Shown: positions 16,222-25,138, counted from the stretch's first letter. The stretch: DNA of 47,626 nucleotides from JBARKJ01 sp963698885 (GCA_963698885.1 CAVOSJ010000005.1:1-47626), one strand, 5' to 3'. Translations and numbers: made by a program. The notes: a model not told the origin generated them from the sequence alone.

Positions 16222-17502
16222 TTATAGGTACGCCTTTTTTCTCCATGCGTTCCGGAGGTCCCAGTTCATCGGCGCGAAAATCCAGAGGCTGCGGTGCAGC
16301 CTGCCGATGCGTTTGAATATATTCGATGCGGAATAGAACTCCCGGTTCGCCCGGTCGTGCCCTTCCTGAAGCTCTTCCGGCGTCATGCCCTTCGGGCGGA
16401 AAACAACGTGCTCCATATCGTACAGCGACCAATCATTTGATGTTATTCGACCCTCTTCGGCCAGCCGCTTGCGTATCTCCGTACCTGGAAACGGCGTCAG
16501 CACGGGCATGAACGCCGCATCGAGGCGCACTCTTCTTGTGAAGTCCAGCACCTTGTCGAATACGGACGTATCGTCGTGGTCGTACCCGAAGATGAACGAG
16601 CCGTGGACGCCTATGCCGTGGTCGTGTAGTTTGCCTATCACGTCCGCGTACGCCTCCTTCGCGTTCATCCGCTTCCCCATCAGGTCGAGGTTCTCCTGCT
16701 CCAGGCTCTCGAAACCCATGAACATCCCGTAACAGCCGGACTCGCTTGCCAGCTTCAAAAGCTCCGGGTCTTTTATGATGGTCGTGGACGCCTGGCTCAT
16801 CCACTTTCGCCTCTGCCCCTTGAGCATCGCGAACAGCCGCTTCGCATAGACGGGGTTGCCGACGATATTGTCGTCAACGAAAAGCACGAACCCCGCGCCT
16901 TTGGTGAAGCTTGCGACTTCCTTCTCTATCTCCTCCACCGGACGGAAGCGGTACGTCCCGCCGTAGAACGCCGTGACGGAGCAGAACCGGCAGTCGAACG
17001 GGCAGCCGCGCGTGGTCTGGAGGATGTTGGTGAAAAAATACTTATCCTCCAACAGTTCCCGCCGCGCCTGCGGTATTTCTTCCGGCTTCGGGCGCTCATC
17101 CGCCTTGTATATTTTTTTAAGCCGCCCCGCCTGCGCGTCTTTTATTAACTGTCCCCATACGCCCTCGGCCTCGCCCACCACCACCGCGTCCGCATGCGTG
17201 AGCGCCTCCTCCGGCATCCATGTCGCGTGGAACCCGCCCATGACGACCTTCACGCCCCGCCGCCGGTACTCGTCCGCGATGCGGTACGCCCCAGGCGCAA
17301 GAGGCGTCAGGACGGTTATGCCGACCAGGTCCGGCGCGTCGTCGAACTTAAGCGGCCCAAGGTTCTCGTCCTCGACCGTCACCGTATGCTCAGGCTCCGT
17401 CAGCGCGCCGAGTATCGCAAGGCTCAAGTACGGGAACTTGAAGTACAGCCTGCTCCATATGCTGTGCGCGGGCCATTTCGGGGCGATTAATTTAATGCGC
17501 AT
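16222..17502 (-). CDS. B12-binding-domain radical SAM protein
   Basis: 426 residues. Residues 1 to about 140 form a cobalamin-binding-like Rossmann domain (VGITVLTPLAPGAY, VVMGGFHATWMPEEAL). The radical SAM domain follows with the cluster motif RGCPFDCRFCSV near residue 172, then FVDDNIVGNP and the downstream SAM-binding strands, and a C-terminal helical DUF4070-like part (SASNIFKRIG). Such proteins are often methyltransferases or tailoring enzymes for hopanoids, lipids or cofactors; the substrate cannot be told here. Start is the ATG at 17502, directly within a TATAATG sequence, with AT-rich sequence upstream. Confidence 0.88.
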   Translation of the reverse strand: MRIKLIAPKWPAHSIWSRLYFKFPYLSLAILGALTEPEHTVTVEDENLGPLKFDDAPDLVGITVLTPLAPGAYRIADEYRRRGVKVVMGGFHATWMPEEALTHADAVVVGEAEGVWGQLIKDAQAGRLKKIYKADERPKPEEIPQARRELLEDKYFFTNILQTTRGCPFDCRFCSVTAFYGGTYRFRPVEEIEKEVASFTKGAGFVLFVDDNIVGNPVYAKRLFAMLKGQRRKWMSQASTTIIKDPELLKLASESGCYGMFMGFESLEQENLDLMGKRMNAKEAYADVIGKLHDHGIGVHGSFIFGYDHDDTSVFDKVLDFTRRVRLDAAFMPVLTPFPGTEIRKRLAEEGRITSNDWSLYDMEHVVFRPKGMTPEELQEGHDRANREFYSASNIFKRIGRLHRSLWIFAPMNWDLRNAWRKKAYL

Positions 17503-17837
17503 TATAAGATACGTCTTTTGTTATTTTGAGAAAAGTAAGTTTACCATTTTTAAATTTGACTACGACAATGACGAAATATCTATAACATACTCTTTACAAT
17601 ATTTGCCTTCTATCCATTAGTTTTCTGACATTCCGAAGAAATAATATAAGTGTATCATCTTTTTTTAATACGGTTTGTCTCCGATAATTTTTTCAACCTG
17701 TCCTTGGACTTAATCCAAGTTTGAGTCCACTGTTCGTGCGTTGTATTTCTTGTTTATGAGACATGGGTGTAGCATTTTATCTTTTTAAGTAGATTTCTTG
17801 AATGTGATGATAAAACAATCTAAATTTTTCCAACCGC
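17503..17837. other. AT-rich region with coding remnants
   Basis: About 335 bp of AT-rich sequence unlike the surrounding genome. On the minus strand, 17735-17655 stays open with a plausible peptide (HEQWTQTWIKSKDRLKKL...) ending at a TGA, but has no start or ribosome binding site; a neighbouring frame supplies MSHKQEIQRTN just upstream. This looks like a second decayed small gene following the pseudogene at 17838-18160. A small inverted repeat CTTGGA-CTTAA-TCCAAG lies near 17703-17719. No RNA gene is recognised. Confidence 0.4.
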
Positions 17838-18160
17838 CTAATGGACCGGAACTTCAAATACTATTACGGTATTATCATCTTCTAAACGGAATACATAATA
17901 AAGCTTGATTTGCAGATTCTGATCATTTTGTTACTATAGATACTTCGGCTATATCCTAATTTATCCTTGACATCTATATAAGGTATTTTTTCCCAAGGTA
18001 AAACCTAAAATTGAATAATGAGAAGAATTCAAATTCTTTCTGAGTATTCATTGCACTAGCGCATGGAACTAATGTTTCTGAAATCGGCAATGGCAAATGA
18101 ACCAAATACGAAGAGCGAGAAGTAACTAATAGCTTATTATAATCTTTTCTTATTAAGCAT
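17838..18160 (-). pseudogene. Frameshifted remnant of a small AT-rich gene
   Basis: An ATG at 18160 follows a near-perfect AAGGAGGTG ribosome binding site. The frame breaks after five codons (MLNKK), continues one base over as DYNKLLVTSRSSYLVHLPLP... for about 50 codons, shifts again (EKIPYIDVKDKLGYSRSIYS), and ends in a third frame (LYYVFRLEDDNTVIVFEVPV) at a TAG at 17838. Taken together about 107 coherent, AT-rich codons can be read. Three breaks in 320 bp, AT richness and a repeat next door argue for decay of an acquired gene rather than sequencing error alone. Family not recognised. Confidence 0.5.
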
Positions 18161-19003
18161 TAGCACCTCCTTATTCATGATGTCAATAAAGTCAACTGCG
18201 ATTCCTCGGCTACGCTCGGAATGACAGATGTTTTCTACTCCTAGCAGCTCGCTCACTTTTTTAAACTGATATCCCCGCTCCTTCAGCGCCGGGATAATTT
18301 CCTTCAGCGCCTCGACGGTCGCGGTCCTGTCCGGGTTCGTCTTTCCGTCGCAGCCGTCGTGCAGGAGGATTATACCGCCGGGACGTACGCGGCTTAATAT
18401 CCGCCGCACGATGTTATGCCTGCCTGTCGGCACGGCGTCGTACGCCCGCGCCTGCCATCCTACCATAACCATCCCAAGGCCGTCTATAACCTTCATTACG
18501 CTGGGGTTATTGATGCCGATGGGCTGGCGGAAGAAGCGGGGCCGGTATCCGGTTATTTTGAATATCTCGTCCTGGCAGAGCAGGATGTCCTCGCGGATGG
18601 AGGAGAACAGCATCCTGAACATCCAGGGATGGGACTGGGTATGGTTTCCCATCTCGTGCCCCTCTTCGTGTATGCGCCTTGATAGCTCCGGATTTTTTTT
18701 CAGGTTTTCGCCGATGACAAAGAAAGTGGCCTTTACCCCATGCTCAGAAAGGACATCCAGTACCTGCGCGGTAGAAGGGGCCGTCGGCCCGTCGTCGAAG
18801 CTCAGGGCTATAGATTTTTCGCTCGGGTTCCCCCGCCAGTAAACCTTTCCGAACACCCGGCTGCGCATGGAGGTCATGCCCCGGACGGACAGGATTATCC
18901 ACACCAGCAAAAGCGCCGCAAGAGCGCAATTGACGGCTCGTATATCCCAGAGGAAGTTCAGGCAGAGCAGTAGCAGGATGACGGAGGCGGCCCGGAAGAG
19001 CAT
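18137..19003 (-). CDS. Membrane-anchored polysaccharide deacetylase
   Basis: 288 residues. Two hydrophobic segments (about 4-21 and 27-42) anchor it; then a NodB-type carbohydrate esterase 4 domain with all motifs: SFDDGP (catalytic Asp and metal Asp), HTQSH (metal His pair), RFFRQPIG, and LLHD. It probably removes acetyl groups from peptidoglycan or an exopolysaccharide outside the cytoplasmic membrane. The fold should end near SELLG (about 18245). The last 33 codons (ENICHSERSRGIAVDF...) are the translation of an interspersed repeat plus intergenic DNA, so the original stop has been lost. It lies 4 nt after purF. Confidence 0.88.
   Translation of the reverse strand: MLFRAASVILLLLCLNFLWDIRAVNCALAALLLVWIILSVRGMTSMRSRVFGKVYWRGNPSEKSIALSFDDGPTAPSTAQVLDVLSEHGVKATFFVIGENLKKNPELSRRIHEEGHEMGNHTQSHPWMFRMLFSSIREDILLCQDEIFKITGYRPRFFRQPIGINNPSVMKVIDGLGMVMVGWQARAYDAVPTGRHNIVRRILSRVRPGGIILLHDGCDGKTNPDRTATVEALKEIIPALKERGYQFKKVSELLGVENICHSERSRGIAVDFIDIMNKEVLMLNKKRL
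18199..18228. repeat. Interspersed CHSERS-type repeat in the deacetylase 3' end
   Basis: The sequence GATTCCTCGGCTACGCTCGG with flanks (18199-18228), which translates as CHSERSRGI on the minus strand, matches an interspersed repeat I recall from many unrelated bacterial genomes. Only one copy was noticed here. It fuses in frame to the deacetylase gene. Confidence 0.55.
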
Positions 19004-19007
19004 TGCA

Positions 19008-20408
19008 TTATTTCTCGAAAAGGCCGAGCTGGGACATCCTGTTTTCCGGAAAAGCTATAGGGTAATCGCCGTTGAAGCAGGCGGTGCAGAACTTGTTCAG
19101 GGACTCCGGTATAATTTCCAACAGGCCTTCAAGGCTTAAGTATCCAAGCGAGTCGGCAGTTAAGTATCGTCTGATCTCCTCGACGCTGTGCGAAGATGCG
19201 ATAAGCTCCTGCCTTGTGGGCGTGTCTATGCCGTAAAAACACGGATGTGTCGTGGGCGGGGAGCTGATGCGCATGTGTACTTCTTTCGCGCCGGCTTTGC
19301 GCACCATCTTAACTAACTTGCGGCTGGTGGTCCCGCGCACTATGGAATCGTCCACGAGTACGACGCGCTTTCCTTCCAGGAGCTTTCGCACCGGGTTCAG
19401 TTTTATCTTCACGCCGAAGTGCCGGATGCTCTGCCTGGGCTCGATGAACGTGCGGCCCACGTAGTGGTTGCGGATTAAGCCCATGTCAAAATGTATCCCC
19501 GCCTCCTCCGCGTAACCAAGCGCCGCCGGCACGCCGGAGTCCGGCACCGGCACGACTATGTCCGCATCCACCGGATGCTCCTGCGCAAGTCTCTGGCCCA
19601 TCATCTTGCGGATGTAGTTCACGTTCTCCCCGAAGATGTAGCTGTCCGGGCGCGAGAAGTAAATATACTCGAAGATGCAGCAGGACTGCCGCGCCTCCGG
19701 GAACGGGTGGAAAGACTTGATCCCGTCCTTGTTTATTATGACCATTTCGCCAGGCTCTATGTCGCGGATGTACTCCGCCTCGATCAAGTCGAGCGCGCAG
19801 GTCTCCGACGAGAGCACGTAGGCGTCGTCCAGAATACCCAGGCAGAGCGGCCTGAACCCGTTCGGGTCCCTGACGCCTATCATCTCCTGTTCGGAGAGTA
19901 TGAGGAGCGAGTATGCCCCTTCCACCCTCTTCAGGGCGTCCACCGCGCGCGTGCCCAGGTTGCCGGATTTGGAATGCGCTATCAGGTGGACGATAAGCTC
20001 GCTGTCCACGGAGGTATGGAATATGGAGCCATACGCTTCAAGCTCGTCCTTGAGGGCCCCGTAATTGGTGAGGTTGCCGTTATGTGCGATGGCAAGAGAG
20101 CCAAGCGCGTAGTTGACGAGGAGCGGCTGGACGTTCTCCACTATGCGGCTTCCGCCGGTGGTGGAATAGCGGTTATGCCCGATTGCGGAGGAGCCTTTCA
20201 GCTTCTGAATCCTGTCCTCGGAAAATATATCCGATACCAGGCCCAGGCCCTTTTCCACCCGCAGGATTTCGCCGTCGGACGATACGATGCCCGCCCCTTC
20301 CTGCCCCCTGTGCTGGAGGGCGTACAGGCCGAGATATACAAGGTTTGAGGCCTCAGGGTGGCCGAAGACGCCGAATACTCCGCACTCGTCATGGAATCTG
20401 TCGTTCAT
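19008..20408 (-). CDS. purF: Amidophosphoribosyltransferase PurF, iron-sulfur type
   Basis: First committed step of purine synthesis: PRPP + glutamine to 5-phosphoribosylamine. 466 residues. A short propeptide (MNDRFHDE) precedes the N-terminal nucleophile Cys9 in CGVFG, as in the Bacillus type. The glutaminase domain has HRGQEGAG and HNRYSTTG; the PRTase domain has VVLVDDSIVRGTTS. Cysteines in RQSCCIF, HPCFYG and FCTAC match the positions that hold a 4Fe-4S cluster in the Bacillus enzyme. The ribosome binding site GAGGAAGT lies in the purL end, 2 nt apart. Last of the pur genes. Confidence 0.97.
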   Translation of the reverse strand: MNDRFHDECGVFGVFGHPEASNLVYLGLYALQHRGQEGAGIVSSDGEILRVEKGLGLVSDIFSEDRIQKLKGSSAIGHNRYSTTGGSRIVENVQPLLVNYALGSLAIAHNGNLTNYGALKDELEAYGSIFHTSVDSELIVHLIAHSKSGNLGTRAVDALKRVEGAYSLLILSEQEMIGVRDPNGFRPLCLGILDDAYVLSSETCALDLIEAEYIRDIEPGEMVIINKDGIKSFHPFPEARQSCCIFEYIYFSRPDSYIFGENVNYIRKMMGQRLAQEHPVDADIVVPVPDSGVPAALGYAEEAGIHFDMGLIRNHYVGRTFIEPRQSIRHFGVKIKLNPVRKLLEGKRVVLVDDSIVRGTTSRKLVKMVRKAGAKEVHMRISSPPTTHPCFYGIDTPTRQELIASSHSVEEIRRYLTADSLGYLSLEGLLEIIPESLNKFCTACFNGDYPIAFPENRMSQLGLFEK

Positions 20409-20409
20409 T

Positions 20410-22650
20410 TTACTTCCTCAACATTTTTGGGATCGCATCCCGCCATACTTCCTTCAGTTTTGCTACCGGCTGGTTGATTACTTCTTCGTTTCCGGACTTT
20501 ATCACCAACCTGCTTCCGCCGACCTTGCCTATGGTAATGCACGGGACATTATGCCGGGACATTATCCCGGCGATACTCTTAGCGTCCTCCGGTTTCGCAG
20601 ATATTATTATCCTCGACTGGCTCTCTCCGAAAAGGAGCGCGTCCTTCCTGATGTCGCCCTCGACCGCTATTTCGCAGCCGGCGGGTTCCGCCTCTCCCTT
20701 AAAACAGCACTCGGCGAGCGCGACGGCCAGACCGCCGTCGGCGCAGTCGTGGGCGGACTTCACAATCCGCGCGTCTATCGCTTCCAGCACGGCGTCCTGA
20801 AGCGCCTTCTCTGTGTCCAGGTCGATATCCGGCGGCAGGCCCTTCTGCAGGCCGTGGACTACCCGCAGGTACTCCGTCCCGCCAATCTCTTCCTTGTTCT
20901 CGCCGAGAAGGATTATAACGTCGCCGTCGTCCTTGAAATACTGCGTCGTCGCCTTCGATACGTCGTCGATTAACCCCACCATACCGATGACCGGGGTGGG
21001 GTATATGCCTAGCCCCTTCGTCTCGTTGTAGAAGCTGACGTTGCCGGAAACCACCGGCGTCCCAAGCTTCTCCGCCGCGAGCGACACGCCTTCCACCGCC
21101 TCCTTGAACTGCCACATCGTCTCCGGTTTTTCCGGGTTCCCGAAGTTCAGGCAATCAGTTAAGGCCATCGGCTTTCCGCCGGAGCAGACCACGTTCCTCG
21201 CGGACTCGCAGACGGCTATCGCGCCCCCGGCCTTCGGATGCAGGAAGCAGTATAGCGAATTGCAATCGACCGACATCGCCAGCGCTTTGTTCGTCCCCTT
21301 TATCCTGACCACTCCCGCGTCCGAACCGGGATAGACGATTGTATTCGTGCGGACCATGTGGTCGTACTGCCGGTATATCCAGCTCTTATCCGCTATAGTG
21401 GGTGATTCGAGCAGTTTCAAAAGGACTTCGTTAAAATCCTTGGGCAGAGGCAAGAGGTCCAGATTAAGGTCCTGAATGCTGTCCTGGTACAATGGCCTGG
21501 CCGACGGCCTGTCGTAAACCGGCGCCTCGTCGGCTATGGCCTTCGCCGGTATCTCGGCTACGACGGCTCCGCCGTCCTTGACGCGCAGCATGCCGTCCGC
21601 CGTCACATGGCCTATAGTCACCGCCTCGAGGTCCCATTTCTTGAAGATGTCCTCGACTTCTTTTTGCCGCCCCTCTTTCGCGACGATTAACATCCGCTCC
21701 TGGGACTCGGAGAGCATCAGCTCATACGGTATCATCCCCTCCTCGCGCCGGGGGACGAGGGCCAGGTCCATCTCCATCCCGGAGCCGCCGCGGGATGCCA
21801 TCTCGCAGGAAGAAGAGGTAAGCCCCGCCGCGCCCATGTCCTGGATGCCGATTATCAGGTCCTTTGACATAAGCTCGAGACAGGCTTCGAGCAGAAGTTT
21901 TTCGGTGAACGGGTCGCCCACCTGCACCGTGGGGCGCTTCTCCTCCGTGCCTTCGGAGAACTCCTCGGACGCCATGGTCGCGCCGTGTATGCCGTCCCTG
22001 CCGGTCTTGGATCCGACGTAAATCACCGGGTTCCCGACGCCGGAAGCCGTACCGTAGAATATTCTGTCCGCCTTCGCAATGCCCAGCGTGAACGCATTGA
22101 CCAGGTTATTTCCGTTGTATATCTCGTTGAAGTATGTCTCGCCCGCGATGGTCGGGATGCCCATGCAGTTGCCGTACCCGGCTATGCCCGCGACTACGCC
22201 GTCTATGAGATACTGGTTCTTCGGCACGTCCAGCGGGCCGAAGCGGAGCGAGTCCATGTTCGCGATGGGTCTCGCGCCCATCGTGAATACGTCGCGCAAA
22301 ATCCCGCCCACGCCCGTCGCCGCGCCCTGATAAGGCTCGATGAAAGAGGGGTGGTTGTGCGACTCCATCTTGAATACCGCGGCTAAGCCCTCGCCGATGT
22401 CGATTACGCCCGCGTTCTCGCCCGGCCCCTGTATGACCCACGGCGCCTTTGTCGGGAACCGGCCCAGGTGCTTCCGTGAGGATTTATACGAGCAATGCTC
22501 GCTCCACATCACGGAGAATATCCCAAGCTCCGTATAAGTCGGCGTCCTGCCAAGTATCTTCAGTACCCGCCCGTATTCCTCTATCGAAAGCCCGTGCGAG
22601 GCGACAAGTTCAGGCGTGATTTCAGGTTCTTTTTTTATCTTCTCCATCAT
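20410..22650 (-). CDS. purL: Phosphoribosylformylglycinamidine synthase subunit PurL
   Basis: 746 residues, the small-type PurL that needs PurS and PurQ to deliver ammonia from glutamine. Makes FGAM from FGAR with ATP. The family pattern is complete: SEHCSYKSSRKHL, VFKMESHNHPS, GVGGILRDVFTMGARPIA, then DMGAAGLTSSSCEMASRG and the second AIRS-like half. Intact. Its ATGATG start overlaps the stop of the small HicB-like gene (GTATGATG), so translation of the two is coupled. Confidence 0.97.
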   Translation of the reverse strand: MMEKIKKEPEITPELVASHGLSIEEYGRVLKILGRTPTYTELGIFSVMWSEHCSYKSSRKHLGRFPTKAPWVIQGPGENAGVIDIGEGLAAVFKMESHNHPSFIEPYQGAATGVGGILRDVFTMGARPIANMDSLRFGPLDVPKNQYLIDGVVAGIAGYGNCMGIPTIAGETYFNEIYNGNNLVNAFTLGIAKADRIFYGTASGVGNPVIYVGSKTGRDGIHGATMASEEFSEGTEEKRPTVQVGDPFTEKLLLEACLELMSKDLIIGIQDMGAAGLTSSSCEMASRGGSGMEMDLALVPRREEGMIPYELMLSESQERMLIVAKEGRQKEVEDIFKKWDLEAVTIGHVTADGMLRVKDGGAVVAEIPAKAIADEAPVYDRPSARPLYQDSIQDLNLDLLPLPKDFNEVLLKLLESPTIADKSWIYRQYDHMVRTNTIVYPGSDAGVVRIKGTNKALAMSVDCNSLYCFLHPKAGGAIAVCESARNVVCSGGKPMALTDCLNFGNPEKPETMWQFKEAVEGVSLAAEKLGTPVVSGNVSFYNETKGLGIYPTPVIGMVGLIDDVSKATTQYFKDDGDVIILLGENKEEIGGTEYLRVVHGLQKGLPPDIDLDTEKALQDAVLEAIDARIVKSAHDCADGGLAVALAECCFKGEAEPAGCEIAVEGDIRKDALLFGESQSRIIISAKPEDAKSIAGIMSRHNVPCITIGKVGGSRLVIKSGNEEVINQPVAKLKEVWRDAIPKMLRK

Positions 22651-22796
22651 ACAAGCGCTTCCTTTAGCGTAATTTTTAAACTTTCAAGAAGTTCTTTTTC
22701 GGTACGCTCCTGGCAGTTCACGCCCGGCACTTCCTCCACCCATGCTATCCACCAGTCGTTTTCTTTTTTTATCACTGCGGTAAATTGGTTAAGCAT
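22647..22796 (-). CDS. HicB-like small protein inside the purine operon
   Basis: A 49-residue gene with its own strong ribosome binding site (AGGAG, 7-nt gap, ATG at 22796). It reads MLNQFTAVIKKENDWWIAWV, then EEVPGVNCQERTEKELLESL and a short helix: the beta-strand / PGxxxQxxTxxEL / helix pattern of the HicB (UPF0150) fold. There is no HicA next to it and no DNA-binding domain. It sits between purQ (28 nt downstream of purQ's end in coordinates, so transcribed after purQ) and purL, whose start it overlaps. It may be an orphan antitoxin or a domesticated regulator; the function is not established. Confidence 0.75.
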   Translation of the reverse strand: MLNQFTAVIKKENDWWIAWVEEVPGVNCQERTEKELLESLKITLKEALV

Positions 22797-22824
22797 AAAG
22801 AAACTCCTAAAGTCGTTGAAGGGC

Positions 22825-23572
22825 TTATTTTTTCAAATTAATCTGAACGTAACCCGGCAGCTTGCACGAAGTCTTGAATATCGCCACGTGCGATAGCATG
22901 GATGCGAGGATATTTTTGCCGTCGGTATTGCCGAGTATCGCCTCGGACGCACGTTCCGGGTGCGGCATCAGGCCCATGACGTTCCTGCTTTCGTTGCAAA
23001 TGCCCGCGATGTTGTGCGCGGAACCGTTCGGGTTCGCATCCCTGGTGACGTTCCCGTCCTTGTCGCAGTACCTGCAGCACCACCTGGCCGTTCTCTTCCA
23101 GCCTCGCCAGCGTCTCGTCGTCCGCGAAGTAATTGCCTTCGGCGTGCGCGATGGGGAGACGGAGCACGTCCGCCTTATTGCAGCAGCGGGTGAACGGCGT
23201 CTGCTCGTTCTCCACCTTGACGTATATGTCCTTGCAGATGAATTTAAGCGATTCGTTTCTGAGCATCGCGCCCGGCAGCAGCCCGGCTTCGAGCAGTATC
23301 TGGAACCCGTTGCAGATGCCTATCACGAGCCCGCCGCCTTTCGCAAATCCCTCCACCGCCTTCATGACGGGGGAGAAGCGGGCGATGGCGCCGGTGCGGA
23401 GATAGTCGCCGTAGGAGAACCCGCCGGGGATTATCACGCCGTCGTAACGCTCCTTGAAGGACTCTTCCTTGTGCCAGATGAAATCGACCTCCTGCCCCAG
23501 GACGTGCTTCATCGTGTGGTAGCAGTCGTGGTCGCAGTTGCTGCCGGGGAAAACGAGGACGGCAAATCTCAT
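22825..23572 (-). CDS. purQ: Phosphoribosylformylglycinamidine synthase subunit PurQ, frameshifted
   Basis: Class I glutamine amidotransferase that supplies ammonia to PurL. The start MRFAVLVFPGSNCDHDC and the nucleophile loop GICNGFQILLEAG are intact. After VVLQ (near 23070) one extra G shifts the frame; removing it restores YCDKDGNVTRDANPNGSAHN, then MPHPERASEAILGN with the catalytic His and Glu, ending at a TAA at 22825 (about 249 residues). The shifted frame instead stays open to 22838 and gives a meaningless tail. The single-base nature in GG context suggests a sequence error. Confidence 0.93.
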
Positions 23573-23579
23573 TTTAACC

Positions 23580-23822
23580 TCAATCTATCACGTATTGATA
23601 ATCTTCTATCACGGTATTTGCCAGGAGCTTCTCGCACATCTCCTTAAGCTGGGCCTCGGCCTTGGCCTTGTCCGTCTCGTCGAGTTTCACCTCGACGTAC
23701 TTGCCAAGCCGCACGTCCTGCACGTTCCCGTAGCCAAGCGACGCGAGCGAGTGCTGGACGGCCTTTCCCTGCGGGTCCAGGACCCCTTTCTTCAGTGTAA
23801 CGAAAACTTTCGCGTTCATCAT
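23580..23822 (-). CDS. purS: Phosphoribosylformylglycinamidine synthase subunit PurS
   Basis: 80 residues, the small bridging subunit that joins PurQ to PurL. Family pattern: AKVFVTLKKGVLDPQGKAVQ, then GYGNVQDVRLGKYVEV and a C-terminal CEKLLANTVIEDY. The start is either of two adjacent ATGs; a GAGGA lies 10 nt upstream of the first. purQ begins 7 nt after its stop. Order purS-purQ-(hicB-like)-purL is a complete FGAM synthase set. Confidence 0.96.
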   Translation of the reverse strand: MMNAKVFVTLKKGVLDPQGKAVQHSLASLGYGNVQDVRLGKYVEVKLDETDKAKAEAQLKEMCEKLLANTVIEDYQYVID

Positions 23823-23986
23823 AATGGAAAAATCCTCACTTTTCGTGTGAAATTTTTTGCAACGAACTGTACTGTCGAAATACTTTCTTTTTCTCGTAAA
23901 AAAGAATTTCTTCTTTCCCGATTTTATTTAATTCTTTTTTAGCGGCCTCCGCGGATTTTTTTTCTAAAATATATGATAGCAGTACT

Positions 23987-25138
23987 TCAAATTTGTTCTT
24001 TTTGAATTTCTAAAAACTCTTTTTCCACTTCCGGTGTTTGAGGATATTTTCCTTTCCTCTGCCCGTCCGATAGATGCTTATGAAATGATTTGTTAGCCGT
24101 TTTTGCAAACGCTTTCGATTCATTTATAGCGGCATACCAATCCGGATGAATGATTTTATAGTAATCTCTCATGGATTGTTTATTGAAATGCACTTGATAA
24201 AAAGACCCTTTATATTTTATTTTTGAAGATACCCTGATAGAATCAGTGTCAATCGTATCTACAAAAACAAGGTCTTTCCCGTCTTTAGCTAATTCCCATT
24301 TTATATCCCATAAAAAAAGACTGAGTTTTTCAAAGAATTCTTTCACTAAAAAAGACCCGAGTACAATCTGTTTTGTTAATCTTAAAAAAGTTTCTCCATC
24401 GATTCCGCTGATATATAATGCTTCCTGAAAACTGAGGTTACGGTCTTCAGGCTCATATTTAGTCGTAAAATCAATGATTGGATTATCAAATATCTGCCAG
24501 GCTTTCATTTCCTTTTTTAATCCGAGTTCTTTAAGATATCTCTTTTGATCATCGGCATTCAAGGATTTGAATTTTGTGAAGATTGAAGAACCCGGCGTTA
24601 CTCCGAACCTCACGATATTTTCAAGCGGGATTACAAAATTGTCCGAAACATGCTGGGCATGATAATCCCATAGGTTATTTGAAGCATATTCAAGTCTTGC
24701 GGGCTTGTGTACCTGATATTTTTTAACTAATATATAGTTTGAAATCTGCTTGGGGAAAGTGCCTTTAAATATCTTTCCAGACTCGGCGTCAACCATGCCC
24801 AAGTGATGTGTTTTTGCCCCGCGTTTAATGAAGTCGTTCAGGACATCGCTTAAATATCCAAAATACGTTTTATTTAATTTTTTCTCTAAACTGTCTTTAA
24901 CGTTTTTCCAGGAACCCGGCGATGCCATTAAAGAAAATATTTTGTGCCTGAACGCGGCCCTGCATTTGTCGCTGCTGTCTATTGAAAATATTGTCCCGAC
25001 ATCAAAAACAGACCCTCCCGACGTGGTTTCACAAACCATCGAGTCAGGCTTTTCTTTTAAAAAATACAACCTTTGAACAGACCCCACATAATCGGGGTCC
25101 CTTGCTATTTCTTTTATATTTATCCTGTCTGGATTCAT
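23987..25138 (-). CDS. purC: SAICAR synthase PurC, long divergent form
   Basis: 383 residues, longer than the usual ~240. Despite low similarity the SAICAR synthetase pattern can be followed: SVFDVG for SAFDV near residue 43; KRGAKTHHLG for the substrate-binding TH; IPLENIVRFGVTPGSS; PIIDFTTKYEPEDRNLS; LFLWDIKWELAKDGKDLVFVD for the DTKFEFG strand; and NKQSMRDYY for KQ-x-RD. It joins aspartate to CAIR using ATP. AT-rich compared with its neighbours. After the stop a +1 frame continues as about 50 coherent Lys/Glu-rich codons to a TGA at 23836 with no start of its own, so the protein may really be longer with a frameshift at its 3' end. Confidence 0.82.
   Translation of the reverse strand: MNPDRINIKEIARDPDYVGSVQRLYFLKEKPDSMVCETTSGGSVFDVGTIFSIDSSDKCRAAFRHKIFSLMASPGSWKNVKDSLEKKLNKTYFGYLSDVLNDFIKRGAKTHHLGMVDAESGKIFKGTFPKQISNYILVKKYQVHKPARLEYASNNLWDYHAQHVSDNFVIPLENIVRFGVTPGSSIFTKFKSLNADDQKRYLKELGLKKEMKAWQIFDNPIIDFTTKYEPEDRNLSFQEALYISGIDGETFLRLTKQIVLGSFLVKEFFEKLSLFLWDIKWELAKDGKDLVFVDTIDTDSIRVSSKIKYKGSFYQVHFNKQSMRDYYKIIHPDWYAAINESKAFAKTANKSFHKHLSDGQRKGKYPQTPEVEKEFLEIQKEQI

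Noticed and set aside
16220..16432. N-terminal extension of radC
   Set aside because: It is the antisense of the radical SAM gene end; RadC proteins start at the ATG at 16219.
17500..17508. TATAATG at the radical SAM start as a leaderless promoter
   Set aside because: The -10 hexamer overlaps the start codon itself, so transcription would begin inside the gene; probably chance in AT-rich DNA.
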